A stretch of 64,000 nucleotides of DNA from an uncultured Prevotellaceae bacterium (GCA_902778535.1 CACYYG010000016.1:63558-127557); one strand, 5' to 3'; positions 53,783 through 62,097 are shown, numbered from the stretch's first letter. Notes: generated by a model not told the origin, from the letters alone. Made by a program: numbers and translations.

Positions 53783-53814
53783 CAAAGGTACAATAATTAC
53801 AAGAAACGACCAAA
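53783..53814 (-). promoter_or_regulatory. Promoter of the FAS1/SusCD operon
   Basis: TACCTTTG on the minus strand (53783-53790) with TTTG at 53811-53814, spacer 20 bp. It gives a leader of about 30 nt before the ATG at 53746. Confidence 0.75.
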
Positions 53815-53881
53815 TAATTCTCAATATTTTTTAAAAACCGTAAATTATGTTTTGTGTTTCCCTGCTTTTTCATTGTTTTTC

Positions 53882-53910
53882 TTGTTTTTCCCATTTTTTT
53901 TGTACTTTTG
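53882..53910 (+). promoter_or_regulatory. Putative promoter of manA
   Basis: TTG at 53882-53884, 18-bp spacer, TACTTTTG at 53903-53910. It would give a leader of about 255 nt containing two hairpins (CGCGGGC/GCCCGCG at 53929-53947 and GCAGG/CCTGC at 53954-53967) and array D. Confidence 0.55.
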
Positions 53911-53977
53911 CAGCTCCAAATCAGGGAGCGCGGGCGGCTCGCCCGCGACATCCGCAGGAAAACCTGCAACCATCGAA

Positions 53978-54075
53978 AATTTCTTAAGACAATGTCATTG
54001 TTTTATCAGACAATGCCTTAGTCTTAACAAACAATGGCTATGTTTTATCAGACAATGGCATTGTTTTAACTATTC
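53978..54075. repeat. Intergenic array D: four 21-bp units
   Basis: Four abutting 21-bp units beginning AGACAATGTC, AGACAATGCC, AAACAATGGC and AGACAATGGC and ending TTTTATC, CTTAAC or TTTTAAC. The left edge (ATTTCTTAAGACAATG) is nearly the reverse complement of the right edge of array B, and the right edge GTTTTAACTATTC equals that of array C. Confidence 0.85.
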
Positions 54076-54171
54076 TCTCGATCATCCCGATATAATCATT
54101 CACCCTTTCAGATATAACGCACATACAATATATATATTCACATAAAATATAGTAGAACCGTAAATATAATT

Positions 54172-55143
54172 ATGTATAAGTTCCAACCTTTACTGAAGCA
54201 AACCATTTGGGGAGGCGACAGCATCATTCCCTTCAAACATCTCGATTTGCAGGCAGAATGTGTGGGTGAGAGCTGGGAAATCTCTGGCGTGGAAGGTTCC
54301 GAGAGCGTGGTCAGCGAGGGTCCTTGCGCCGGCATGAGCCTTAATGACTTGGTGCGCAAAGAGCGCGAGCGTCTGTTGGGCAATGGCAACTACGCCCGTT
54401 TTGGCAATGAGTTTCCGTTGCTTGTCAAGTTTATCGATGCCCGCCGGAATCTTTCCATACAGGTGCATCCCAACGATGAGGTGGCCCAACGTCATGGCCA
54501 TGCCCGTGGCAAGTCGGAAATGTGGTATGTCATGTCACCCTCCAATCCTTCACCCTTCCTCTACTGTGGGCTGAAGCAGCATATTACTCCTGAACAGTAT
54601 GCGCAGATGGTGGCCGACGGTAGCATTGTTGATGCATTGGCACGCTACGACGTCAGCGAAGGCGATGTCTTTTTCATACCCGCCGGCCGCATCCACTCCA
54701 TCGGTGCCGGATGTTTCGTGGCCGAGATACAGCAGACCAGCGACGTCACTTACCGCATCTACGACTATCAGCGCCGCGATGCCAACGGCAACCTGCGACA
54801 GTTGCATACCCGCGAGGCTGCCGAGGCCATCGACTACAGTGTGCAGGACGATTATCGCACGCACTACCACCCCGCGCCCAACGTGCCCCAGCCGCTTGTC
54901 AGTTGCCCTTATTTCAGCACAGCTGTCTACGACCTTACCGAGCCCATGCTCATCGACTATGCCGACCTTGACTCCTTTGTCGTGCTCTTGGGTCTGAGCG
55001 GTGAGGCTAAGCTCACCGTCAGCGATGCTCAGGCTCCTGTGGCACAGACCCTTCTGCGTGGCGGTGATACGCTTCTACTTCCAGCCACCACCGTCTCAGT
55101 GCAGGTCGAGGGACGGCTGAAGATGCTCGAAACCTATGTCTGA
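54172..55143 (+). CDS. manA: Mannose-6-phosphate isomerase, class I
   Basis: 323 residues, the short Gram-positive/Bacteroidetes form of ManA. Metal-binding motifs are present: QVHPNDEVAQRHGHARGKSEMWYVM with the His and Glu ligands, and FIPAGRIHSIGAG with the third His region. It interconverts fructose-6-P and mannose-6-P for mannose use or GDP-mannose synthesis. Monocistronic, followed by a bidirectional terminator; its long leader is unusual. Confidence 0.93.
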   Translation: MYKFQPLLKQTIWGGDSIIPFKHLDLQAECVGESWEISGVEGSESVVSEGPCAGMSLNDLVRKERERLLGNGNYARFGNEFPLLVKFIDARRNLSIQVHPNDEVAQRHGHARGKSEMWYVMSPSNPSPFLYCGLKQHITPEQYAQMVADGSIVDALARYDVSEGDVFFIPAGRIHSIGAGCFVAEIQQTSDVTYRIYDYQRRDANGNLRQLHTREAAEAIDYSVQDDYRTHYHPAPNVPQPLVSCPYFSTAVYDLTEPMLIDYADLDSFVVLLGLSGEAKLTVSDAQAPVAQTLLRGGDTLLLPATTVSVQVEGRLKMLETYV

Positions 55144-55182
55144 GAAATCCTTTACGATTCAGGTTTTGACTGGCAATAATAA

Positions 55183-55214
55183 AAAGGAGCTAAAGCGCGG
55201 GCTTTAGCTCCTTT
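55183..55214. terminator. Bidirectional terminator between manA and the EF-G paralogue
   Basis: AAAGGAGCTAAAGC pairs perfectly with GCTTTAGCTCCTTT around GCGG, with A/T runs on both sides, between convergent genes. Confidence 0.9.
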
Positions 55215-55237
55215 ATTGATAGATGAGGCCGTGAGGA

Positions 55238-57400
55238 TTAGTCCTCGTCCTTCATCTCCTCCTCGTGCTGCTTGATGAGTGCCTGCTGGATGTCGTTAGG
55301 CACGAGCTCGTAGCTGGAGAACTTGGTCTGGAACGATGCGCGGCCGCCGGTGAGCGACGACAAAGCGATGCTGTAGCTGGCCAGCTCCTTGAGAGGAATC
55401 TTGGCGTTCAGCTTCTGGTAGCCAGCCTCGCTATCCATGCCCATGATGATGGCGCGGCGTCCCTGCAGGTCGCTCATTACGTCGCCCATATAGTCGGCGG
55501 GCACGAGCACCTCAAGGTCGTAGATAGGCTCGAGCACCTTCGGGCCGGCCTCCTTGAAGGCCATTGAGAAGGCGTTACGGCCTGCGAGCATGAACGAAAG
55601 TTCGTTGGAGTCCACGGGGTGCATCTTACCGTCGTAGACGATGACGCGCACGTCGCGGGCATACGAGCCGGTGAGCGGGCCCTGTTCCATGCGCTGCATG
55701 ATACCCTTCAGAATGGCGGGCATGAAGCGCAGATCGATGGCACCGCCGACAACGCTATTGATGAAGACGAGCTTGCCGCCCCATTCCAGGTCGATTTCTT
55801 CCTTGCCCTTGATGTTCATCTTGAACTCCTGACCGTTAATGGTGAAGCTCACGGGATCCTCCATTCCCTCGGTGTAAGGCTCGATGATGAGGTGTACCTC
55901 GCCGAACTGGCCTGAACCACCCGACTGCTTCTTGTGGCGGTAGTCAGCGCGAGCCATCTTCGAGATGGTCTCACGATACGGAATCTTCGGCTCCTGATAC
56001 TCAATCTGAATCTTCTCGTTGTTCTCCATACGCCACTTCAGTGTGCGCAGGTGGAACTCACCCTGACCGTGGACGATAATCTGGCGGAGCTCCTTCGACT
56101 GCTCCACAACCCATGTCGGGTCTTCCTGGCGCATCTTGTTCAGGGCAGCCATCATCTTTTCGGTCTCGCTCTCGTTGATAGCCTTGATGGCACGCGAGAA
56201 CTTCGAGTTGGGATACTGTATGTAGTCAAACTTCCATTCGGTGCAATCCTTGCCGTTCAGGGTGTTGCCAGTCTTGACATCCTTCAGCTTCACGGTGCAG
56301 CCAATGTCGCCAGCCTTCAGCTCGTCCACCTGCACGCGGTTCGTTCCGGCGCAAGCATAGAGCGTGCCGATGCGCTCCTTCGAGCCGCGGTCGGCGTTGG
56401 TCAGGTCGTCGCCGCTCTTCACCGTTCCGCTCATCACCTTGAAGTAAGACACCTCACCGATGTGCGGCTCGATACCGGTCTTGAAGAAGAAGAGCGACTC
56501 GGGACCGTTGCTGTCGGGAGCAACCTCTGTTCCGGCGGCGTTCTTCACCTTCGGCATCTCGCTGACGAAAGGTACGACATTGCCGAGGAACTCCATGAGA
56601 CGGCGCACACCCATGTCCTTGCCTGCGCAGACGCAGAAGATGGGGAAGATGCTGCGGGTGACGAGACCCTTGCGGATACCCTCGCGCATCTCATCGGTGC
56701 TCAGCTCCATGGTGTCGAAGAATTTCTCCATCAAGACGTCGTCGCCGGCGGCGGCAGCTTCCACGAGAGCGTCGTGCATCTCCTGGGCTTTATCGGCCTG
56801 GTCGGCGGGAATGTCCTCAATGGTGGGAGCACCGCCCTCGGCCTTCCATGTGAGCTTCTTCATCAGCAGCACGTCGATAATGCTGTTGAAGTCGGGACCG
56901 GTGGCCACGGGATACTGTACGGGCACGCAGTTCTTGCCGTAGGTCTCCTGCAACTGGTGCAGAATCTGGTCGAAGTCGCAGTGCTCGCGGTCAAGCTGGT
57001 TAACAAGGAAGATGACAGGCTTGCCGAGCTTGTCGGTGTTGCGGAAGGCGTTCATCGTTCCCACCTCGGGGCCGTACTGGCCGTTGACGAGGATGAGGGC
57101 CTGATCGGTGACGTTCAGGGCCGTGATGGCACCGCCTACGAAGTCGTCACTGCCCGGGCAGTCGATGAAGTTCAGCTTCTTGCCGTTCCACTCGGTGTGG
57201 AACACGGTTGAAAAGACCGAATAGCCATACTCCTGCTCAACGGGGAAGTAGTCGCTCATGGTGTTCTTACCTTCCACGGTGCCACGGCGCTTGATGATGC
57301 CTGCCTCGTAGACCATTGCCTCGGCAAGAGTTGTCTTGCCGCTACCCGCACTGCCGATGAGTGCGATGTTCTTAATCTCGTTTGTCTGATAGACTTTCAT
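55238..57400 (-). CDS. fusA2: EF-G paralogue (EF-G2 type) with altered GTPase motifs
   Basis: 720 residues with the five EF-G domains: G domain (1-280), domain II (about 310-400), III-V (400-700, including GGSGQFGEVHL). The G motifs depart from the norm: G1 is GSAGSGKTT (16-24), G3 is DCPGSDDF (80-87), with Ser84 in place of the catalytic His of DTPGHVDF, and G4 is NQLD instead of NKxD. In Bacteroides, a second EF-G that lacks GTPase activity supports slow translation during starvation and gut colonisation; this gene fits that type. The gene stands alone. A standard EF-G must be elsewhere in the genome. Confidence 0.88.
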   Translation of the reverse strand: MKVYQTNEIKNIALIGSAGSGKTTLAEAMVYEAGIIKRRGTVEGKNTMSDYFPVEQEYGYSVFSTVFHTEWNGKKLNFIDCPGSDDFVGGAITALNVTDQALILVNGQYGPEVGTMNAFRNTDKLGKPVIFLVNQLDREHCDFDQILHQLQETYGKNCVPVQYPVATGPDFNSIIDVLLMKKLTWKAEGGAPTIEDIPADQADKAQEMHDALVEAAAAGDDVLMEKFFDTMELSTDEMREGIRKGLVTRSIFPIFCVCAGKDMGVRRLMEFLGNVVPFVSEMPKVKNAAGTEVAPDSNGPESLFFFKTGIEPHIGEVSYFKVMSGTVKSGDDLTNADRGSKERIGTLYACAGTNRVQVDELKAGDIGCTVKLKDVKTGNTLNGKDCTEWKFDYIQYPNSKFSRAIKAINESETEKMMAALNKMRQEDPTWVVEQSKELRQIIVHGQGEFHLRTLKWRMENNEKIQIEYQEPKIPYRETISKMARADYRHKKQSGGSGQFGEVHLIIEPYTEGMEDPVSFTINGQEFKMNIKGKEEIDLEWGGKLVFINSVVGGAIDLRFMPAILKGIMQRMEQGPLTGSYARDVRVIVYDGKMHPVDSNELSFMLAGRNAFSMAFKEAGPKVLEPIYDLEVLVPADYMGDVMSDLQGRRAIIMGMDSEAGYQKLNAKIPLKELASYSIALSSLTGGRASFQTKFSSYELVPNDIQQALIKQHEEEMKDED

Positions 57401-57536
57401 GTAGTTGTTGTTATTGTTATTAGGTAAATATACGTGATAGGTCGCTAAAACGGGCCAAAATTACAAATTTTTAGCCAAAGAGCCAAGAAAATCTTAAAAA
57501 TATTAAGCATATTTATGAATGGACAAAATCTTTGTC

Positions 57537-57544
57537 GTAACTTT
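57537..57544 (+). promoter_or_regulatory. -7 box of hemW, implying a near-leaderless mRNA
   Basis: TAACTTTG ends 10 bp before the hemW ATG at 57555; a start 5-7 nt downstream leaves a leader of only about 3-6 nt. The -33 element is weak. Confidence 0.55.
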
Positions 57545-57554
57545 GCACCGCGAT

Positions 57555-58703
57555 ATGGCCGGACTCTACATTCATATCCCTTTTTGCGCCAGCCGCTGTG
57601 TCTACTGCGGCTTTTTCTCCACCACGCGCCTCGACCAGCGGCAGGCGTATGTGGAGGCGCTGGGGCGTGAGATGCGGTTACGGGATTGTAATTGCGACGG
57701 AAAGATGCGGATAGAAACGGTTTACTTGGGAGGCGGCACGCCTTCGCAGCTCAGCGCGGAGCAGTTGCGGCAAATCTTTCTATATATAAATAATGTGTAT
57801 GACGTTTCACCGCGGGCCGAAATAACCATTGAATGTAATCCTGACGACATCACCGTCCCCTTTGTTGCTACTTTGTCGCAGCTCCCCGTCAACCGCGTGA
57901 GCATGGGTGCACAAACCTTCAATGACGAGCGCCTGCGCTTCCTGCACCGCCGTCACCGTGCAGAGCAAGTGGGCGAGGCCGTGAAACGGCTTCGGTCTGT
58001 CGGCATTGCGAATATCAGCATCGACCTGATGTACGGTTTCCCCGGCGAGACGATGCTGGAGTGGAACGCCGACATCGATGCCGCCTTAGCCCTCGGCGTG
58101 GAGCATTTGTCGGCCTATGCGCTCTCCTACGAAGAGGGCACGCCACTCTACACAATGCTGCAGCAGGGCAGGGTAGAGGAATTGGACGAAGAACTGCAGC
58201 GCGCAATGTACTACACACTGAAAGACCGCTTAGAGGCCGCTGGCTATGAGCACTATGAACTGTCGAACTTCGCTCGTCCCGGCTGTCGCTCGCGCCATAA
58301 CAGCAGCTATTGGAACCATACTCCATATATCGGTCTCGGTGCCGGTGCACACAGCTTTGACGGCAGGCACCGCCAATGGAATGTGGCCGACATTGGCCAG
58401 TATGTAGAAGCCATAGGTGAGGATAGAGTGCCTGCTGACGGCGAGGTCATCGACGATGTGACACGCTATAACGAGACCGTGATGACGGCCCTGCGCACCA
58501 TCGACGGCATCCGCCTCGACATGCTCTCGCCTTCAGAGCGTGCCCACTGTCTGACTCAGGCAAAGAAATTCCTGGATTGCGGCTGGCTCTGTCTGCCCGA
58601 CGATAATACCCTGCGCCTCACACGCGACGGTCTCTTCGTCAGCGACACAATCATGAGTGACCTGATGTTATTCAACTTTCTCAAGTGGAGTAGTAAGAAG
58701 TAG
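57555..58703 (+). CDS. hemW: Radical SAM haem chaperone HemW
   Basis: 382 residues from the ATG at 57555 (MAGLYIHIPFCASRC). The 4Fe-4S motif CASRCVYCGFF is C-x3-C-x2-C followed by G-F, which marks HemW; the true coproporphyrinogen dehydrogenase HemN has a further Cys there. Also present: GGGTPSQL, NRVSMGAQTF, and the HemN C-terminal domain with SSYWNHTPYIGLGAGAHSF. HemW binds haem and hands it to acceptor proteins. Starts further upstream would include the promoter. Confidence 0.92.
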   Translation: MAGLYIHIPFCASRCVYCGFFSTTRLDQRQAYVEALGREMRLRDCNCDGKMRIETVYLGGGTPSQLSAEQLRQIFLYINNVYDVSPRAEITIECNPDDITVPFVATLSQLPVNRVSMGAQTFNDERLRFLHRRHRAEQVGEAVKRLRSVGIANISIDLMYGFPGETMLEWNADIDAALALGVEHLSAYALSYEEGTPLYTMLQQGRVEELDEELQRAMYYTLKDRLEAAGYEHYELSNFARPGCRSRHNSSYWNHTPYIGLGAGAHSFDGRHRQWNVADIGQYVEAIGEDRVPADGEVIDDVTRYNETVMTALRTIDGIRLDMLSPSERAHCLTQAKKFLDCGWLCLPDDNTLRLTRDGLFVSDTIMSDLMLFNFLKWSSKK

Positions 58704-58794
58704 TAAAAGGAAGTTATGGGGAGTTATGGGTCAATAGTTGCTTCACTGATGGCTACGCAAAAACTCAAGTTAAGCGAATGCGAAACTTAAAATG

Positions 58795-60165
58795 TTATAG
58801 GAACGGCTGGAGCAGATGGGCAAACCAGCCGCGGAAACGCTGCCAGCGGGTGCGGAACTGCCGCCATGTCTCGGGCGTGAGGTAGACGCTCTCCTGCTTG
58901 TCGCGGTCGAACATGTCATCCAGCTCCTTTGTGGTATGGCGGTCAATGATGACAGCGTTTTCCTCGTAGTCGAAACGCAGCGACCGTGCATCAAGGTTGG
59001 TGCTGCCCACGGTGCAGAACCGGCCGTCGACCATCATAATTTTCGAGTGATGGAAGCCCGGCTGATAGAGCCATACGTGGGCGCCGCGCTTCATCATGCG
59101 GTGCATGTTGTAGAAGGCGGCATCGGGCGTCAGGGGAATGTCGCTCTTGGCCGAAATCATCAGTTCAACCTTCACACCGCGTTTGATGGCTCGTTTCAGT
59201 GCCTTCGTCACTGAAGGCGTCAGCGTGAAATAGGGATTGATGATACGGATGGAGTCCTGCGCATCGTCGATGGCATTGACATAGAAATAGCGCATGACAT
59301 CGTTGGTGGTGTGCGGCTCGCGGTTGACGATGCCCACCAGCTTGTGGCCGGCCGTGGCAGTGGTGTCGGGCTTCAGTCCGGAGAAGTAGCTCGCGCCTTG
59401 GGAGTTGCAGGAGTCCTGAAGTTCAGAATTTGCAGACAACACCTCTGCTGTAGAACATTTGTCTGCACTTCTGCACTCCTGCACTCCTTCAGCTCGGAAA
59501 TATTTCGTGTCGGTAAGCTCCTCGCCTGTTGTCTTCTTCCACGTGCTGATGAAGATGCGCTGCAGGTCGTTGACGGCACCGCCCTCTATGCGGCAGTGCA
59601 TGTCGCGCCAGGCCCCCACCTGTTCTGTGCCCTTGATATAGTAGTCGGCCACGTTCATGCCGCCGGTGTAGGCCACGTTGCCGTCGATGACCACAATTTT
59701 GCGGTGGTCGCGTGGCCAGATGTGGTTGACCCACGGAAAGCGGATGGGGTCGAATTCGTAGATACTGACGCTGTCGGCCCACAGTTCTTCCAGATGGTGC
59801 TTTTTCAGTGGCTGGTTGTTGGAGTCGTTGCCGAAGCCGTCGAACAGGGCACGTACCTCAACACCCTCGCTGCGCTTCTGGCGCAGAATGTCGAAGAGCA
59901 GCATGGCGATGCTGTCGTTGCGGAAATTGAAATACTCCAGGTGTACGCTCTGCTTTGCCTGCCTGATGGCCTCGAACATGTCGTCGAACTTCTCCTGACC
60001 CGACATGAGCAGTGTCACGCTGTTGTCGGCAGTGAACCGGATGCCGTAGTCTTTAAGCTGGTAGAAGATCAGACTGTCGGAAGTCTGCGCGGCTACGCCT
60101 CCGAATGATAATTGAAAAATGATAAATGATAAACTCAGCAGTCTACCAATACTGTAAGTGAACAT
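58795..60165 (-). CDS. Exported phospholipase D-family protein (cardiolipin synthase-like)
   Basis: Start set at the ATG at 60165, which opens a clean signal peptide (MFTYSIGRLLSLSFIIFQL...AAQ); the longer frame begins in a heptamer tract. 456 residues with two HKD motifs: DHRKIVVIDG then GGMNVAD, and HHSKIMMVDG then GSTNLDARS. The C-terminal part is like cardiolipin synthase, but the two N-terminal membrane helices of ClsA are replaced by a cleavable-looking signal, so a periplasmic transphosphatidylase or phospholipase is possible. Between the two domains there is a low-complexity insertion of about 35 residues (AEGVQECRSADKC onwards) whose DNA has 8-bp GGAGTGCA repeats. Confidence 0.82.
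   Translation of the reverse strand: MFTYSIGRLLSLSFIIFQLSFGGVAAQTSDSLIFYQLKDYGIRFTADNSVTLLMSGQEKFDDMFEAIRQAKQSVHLEYFNFRNDSIAMLLFDILRQKRSEGVEVRALFDGFGNDSNNQPLKKHHLEELWADSVSIYEFDPIRFPWVNHIWPRDHRKIVVIDGNVAYTGGMNVADYYIKGTEQVGAWRDMHCRIEGGAVNDLQRIFISTWKKTTGEELTDTKYFRAEGVQECRSADKCSTAEVLSANSELQDSCNSQGASYFSGLKPDTTATAGHKLVGIVNREPHTTNDVMRYFYVNAIDDAQDSIRIINPYFTLTPSVTKALKRAIKRGVKVELMISAKSDIPLTPDAAFYNMHRMMKRGAHVWLYQPGFHHSKIMMVDGRFCTVGSTNLDARSLRFDYEENAVIIDRHTTKELDDMFDRDKQESVYLTPETWRQFRTRWQRFRGWFAHLLQPFL
59459..59490. repeat. Octamer repeat inside the phospholipase D-like gene
   Basis: Read on the minus strand: GGAGTGCA, GGAGTGCA, GAAGTGCA, GACAAATG. It lies in the linker between the two catalytic halves. 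Confidence 0.65.
60102..60136. repeat. Heptamer tract in the signal peptide of the phospholipase D-like gene
   Basis: CGAATGA, TAATTGA, AAAATGA, TAAATGA, TAAACTC in register (plus strand); encodes LSFIIFQLSF. Confidence 0.75.
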
Positions 60166-60193
60166 TCCCCTGGCGCTTTTCCAGGCACCGCTA

Positions 60194-60221
60194 TTATCAT
60201 TTGTCATTTATCATCTGTCAT
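60194..60221. repeat. Heptamer tract upstream of the phospholipase D-like gene
   Basis: TTATCAT, TTGTCAT, TTATCAT, CTGTCAT in register, 29-56 bp before the preferred start codon. Confidence 0.8.
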
Positions 60222-60284
60222 TAAGGCCGCGGGCCGATTATTTATTTGCGGTAGCTTCTCGGGTATCGCTTAATCCATGAAATG

Positions 60285-61235
60285 TCATGGCAGCATACAT
60301 GAGTAATGGTCGACTACGCCGATGAGCTGGTTGTCGTCGTTGACCACCAGCACGGAGTGGATTTTATGCTGCTGCATGATGCTTTGTATTTCTGTAATTT
60401 TAGTATGCGGCTTGACACACTTGGGCTGTCGCGTCATGATGTCGCTGACGGTATGGTCGAAGAAAGCGGCGCGCCAGCGCTCGATGGCGCGGCGTATGTC
60501 GCCGTCGGTGATGAGTCCGGCAATGCGTCCGTCCACCTCGGCCACGCCCAGCCCCAGCTTGCCTTCCGACACCAGCATAATGGCCTCGCCAAGGTGCATT
60601 TCAGGCGTCAGCACGGGCAGATTGGTGCTGTGCATCACGTCGGCGGCGGTGGTGAGCAGGCGTTTGCCCAGTTCGCCGCCCGGGTGGAGGTGTGCAAAGT
60701 CCTGTGGCTTGAACTGTCGTTTCTGCATCAGCGCGATGGCCAGCGCGTCGCCCATGGCCAGCGTGGCTGTGGTGGAGCTGGTGGGCGCCAGGTTCAGGGG
60801 GCAGGCCTCACGTTCCACGCTGATGTTGAGGTGGTAGGTGGAGTATTTTGCCAACAGCGATGCAGGGTTGCCCGTCATGGCAATGATGGGAATCTGCTGG
60901 TGCAGTACCATGGGGATGAAGCGCAACAGTTCGTCGGTGAGACCCGAGTTGGAGATGGCCAGCACCACGTCGTCGCTGGTCATCACGCCAAGGTCGCCGT
61001 GATAGACATCAAGGGGATTGATGAAGAAGGACGGCGTGCCTGTGGACGAGAATGTGGCGGCAATCTTGGCGCCGATGTGTCCGCTCTTGCCCACGCCTGT
61101 AACGATGATTTTTCCCTTGCAGGCCAGCATCAGGTCGACGGCCTTCTCAAACTGGTCATCCATTTTTGGAATGAGGTCGAGCAAGGCTTCAGCCTCGTCA
61201 CGTATTGCCTGTATGCCGTATTCCTTTGTCGTCAT
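60285..61235 (-). CDS. kdsD: Arabinose-5-phosphate isomerase (KdsD/KpsF)
   Basis: 316 residues: SIS domain (1-200) with GKIIVTGVGKSGHIGAKIAATFSSTGTPS, the HGDLG motif and LAPTSSTTATLAMGDALA, then two CBS domains (205-316: HSTNLPVLTPEMHLGEAI and MTRQPKCVKPHTKI). It makes arabinose-5-P from ribulose-5-P for KDO in lipid A core. It lies 57 bp after kdsA, which uses the product. Confidence 0.94.
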   Translation of the reverse strand: MTTKEYGIQAIRDEAEALLDLIPKMDDQFEKAVDLMLACKGKIIVTGVGKSGHIGAKIAATFSSTGTPSFFINPLDVYHGDLGVMTSDDVVLAISNSGLTDELLRFIPMVLHQQIPIIAMTGNPASLLAKYSTYHLNISVEREACPLNLAPTSSTTATLAMGDALAIALMQKRQFKPQDFAHLHPGGELGKRLLTTAADVMHSTNLPVLTPEMHLGEAIMLVSEGKLGLGVAEVDGRIAGLITDGDIRRAIERWRAAFFDHTVSDIMTRQPKCVKPHTKITEIQSIMQQHKIHSVLVVNDDNQLIGVVDHYSCMLP

Positions 61236-61237
61236 CC

Positions 61238-61265
61238 TTAATTCTTACTTCTTAATTCTAAATCG
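61238..61265. repeat. Heptamer tract upstream of kdsD
   Basis: TTAATTC, TTACTTC, TTAATTC, TAAATCG in perfect register, ending 2 bp before the start codon. A second tract (AACTTTT twice, AATTCTA) at 61275-61295 overlaps the kdsA stop. Confidence 0.85.
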
Positions 61266-61292
61266 CGTAGCGACAACTTTTAACTTTTAATT

Positions 61293-62057
61293 CTATGCTC
61301 TTAACTTGCAAACGAGGTCTTCGAGTTTGTCCAGCTCAAGCATGTTTGCCGCATCGCTGAGTCCCTCGTCGGGATTGGGATGCACCTCGAAGAAGTAGCC
61401 GGTGGCACCGAAAGCCTTGGCTGCCAAGGCCATGGCGGGCACAAAACGGCGGTCGCCCCCCGTCTTTCCGTCGCGTGCATCGGGACGCTGGACGCTGTGC
61501 GTGCAGTCCATGATGACTGTCGGCACAATGTCGAGCATATCGCTGATGTTGCGGAAATCGACCACCAGCGTGCCGTAGCCCATCATATTGCCGCGCTCGG
61601 TGAGCCACACCTCCTTGGCACCGCTTTCCAGCGCTTTCTCCACGGGGTAGCGCATGTCGCGGCCGCAGAGGAACTGCGCCTTCTTGATGTTCACCGTACA
61701 CCCGCTGCGTGCGGCAGCCACCAAGAGGTCGGTCTGACGGCAGAGGAAGGCCGGAATCTGCAGCACGTCGCACACCTGGCCGGCGGCCTCGGCCTGCCAG
61801 GCTTCGTGAATGTCGGTCAGTATGCGCAGGCCGTAGCGGCTCTTCACGTCGGCCAGCATCTGCAGCCCTCGCTCCAGCCCCGGTCCTCGGAATGAGTGGA
61901 TGCTGGTGCGGTTGGCCTTGTCGAAGGACGCCTTGAAGATGATGTCGGTGCCCAGCTTGCGGTTGATTTCTACCAGACGCTGCGCCACAATGTCAAGCAG
62001 TCCGGCCGACTCGATGACGCAGGGACCGGCTATGAACGTAGGCATGTTGTCCTTCAT
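61293..62057 (-). CDS. kdsA: 3-deoxy-8-phosphooctulonate synthase (KDO-8-P synthase)
   Basis: Start set at the ATG at 62057; the upstream 35 codons contain the promoter. 254 residues with the family blocks FIAGPCVIES, FKASFDKANRTS, FRGPGLERGL, LQIPAFLCRQTDLL, NIKKAQF, TERGNMMGYG and a MDCTHSVQ segment. It condenses arabinose-5-P with phosphoenolpyruvate in the cytoplasm. First gene of a kdsA-kdsD-(phospholipase D-like) run. Confidence 0.95.
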   Translation of the reverse strand: MKDNMPTFIAGPCVIESAGLLDIVAQRLVEINRKLGTDIIFKASFDKANRTSIHSFRGPGLERGLQMLADVKSRYGLRILTDIHEAWQAEAAGQVCDVLQIPAFLCRQTDLLVAAARSGCTVNIKKAQFLCGRDMRYPVEKALESGAKEVWLTERGNMMGYGTLVVDFRNISDMLDIVPTVIMDCTHSVQRPDARDGKTGGDRRFVPAMALAAKAFGATGYFFEVHPNPDEGLSDAANMLELDKLEDLVCKLRA

Positions 62058-62097
62058 GTAATGGATTCTGATACTGTTTTCCGTATTTTTCAACGTG

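Noticed and set aside
57555-58703. Assignment as oxygen-independent coproporphyrinogen oxidase HemN
   Set aside because: The cluster motif lacks the fourth Cys typical of HemN and the length fits HemW.
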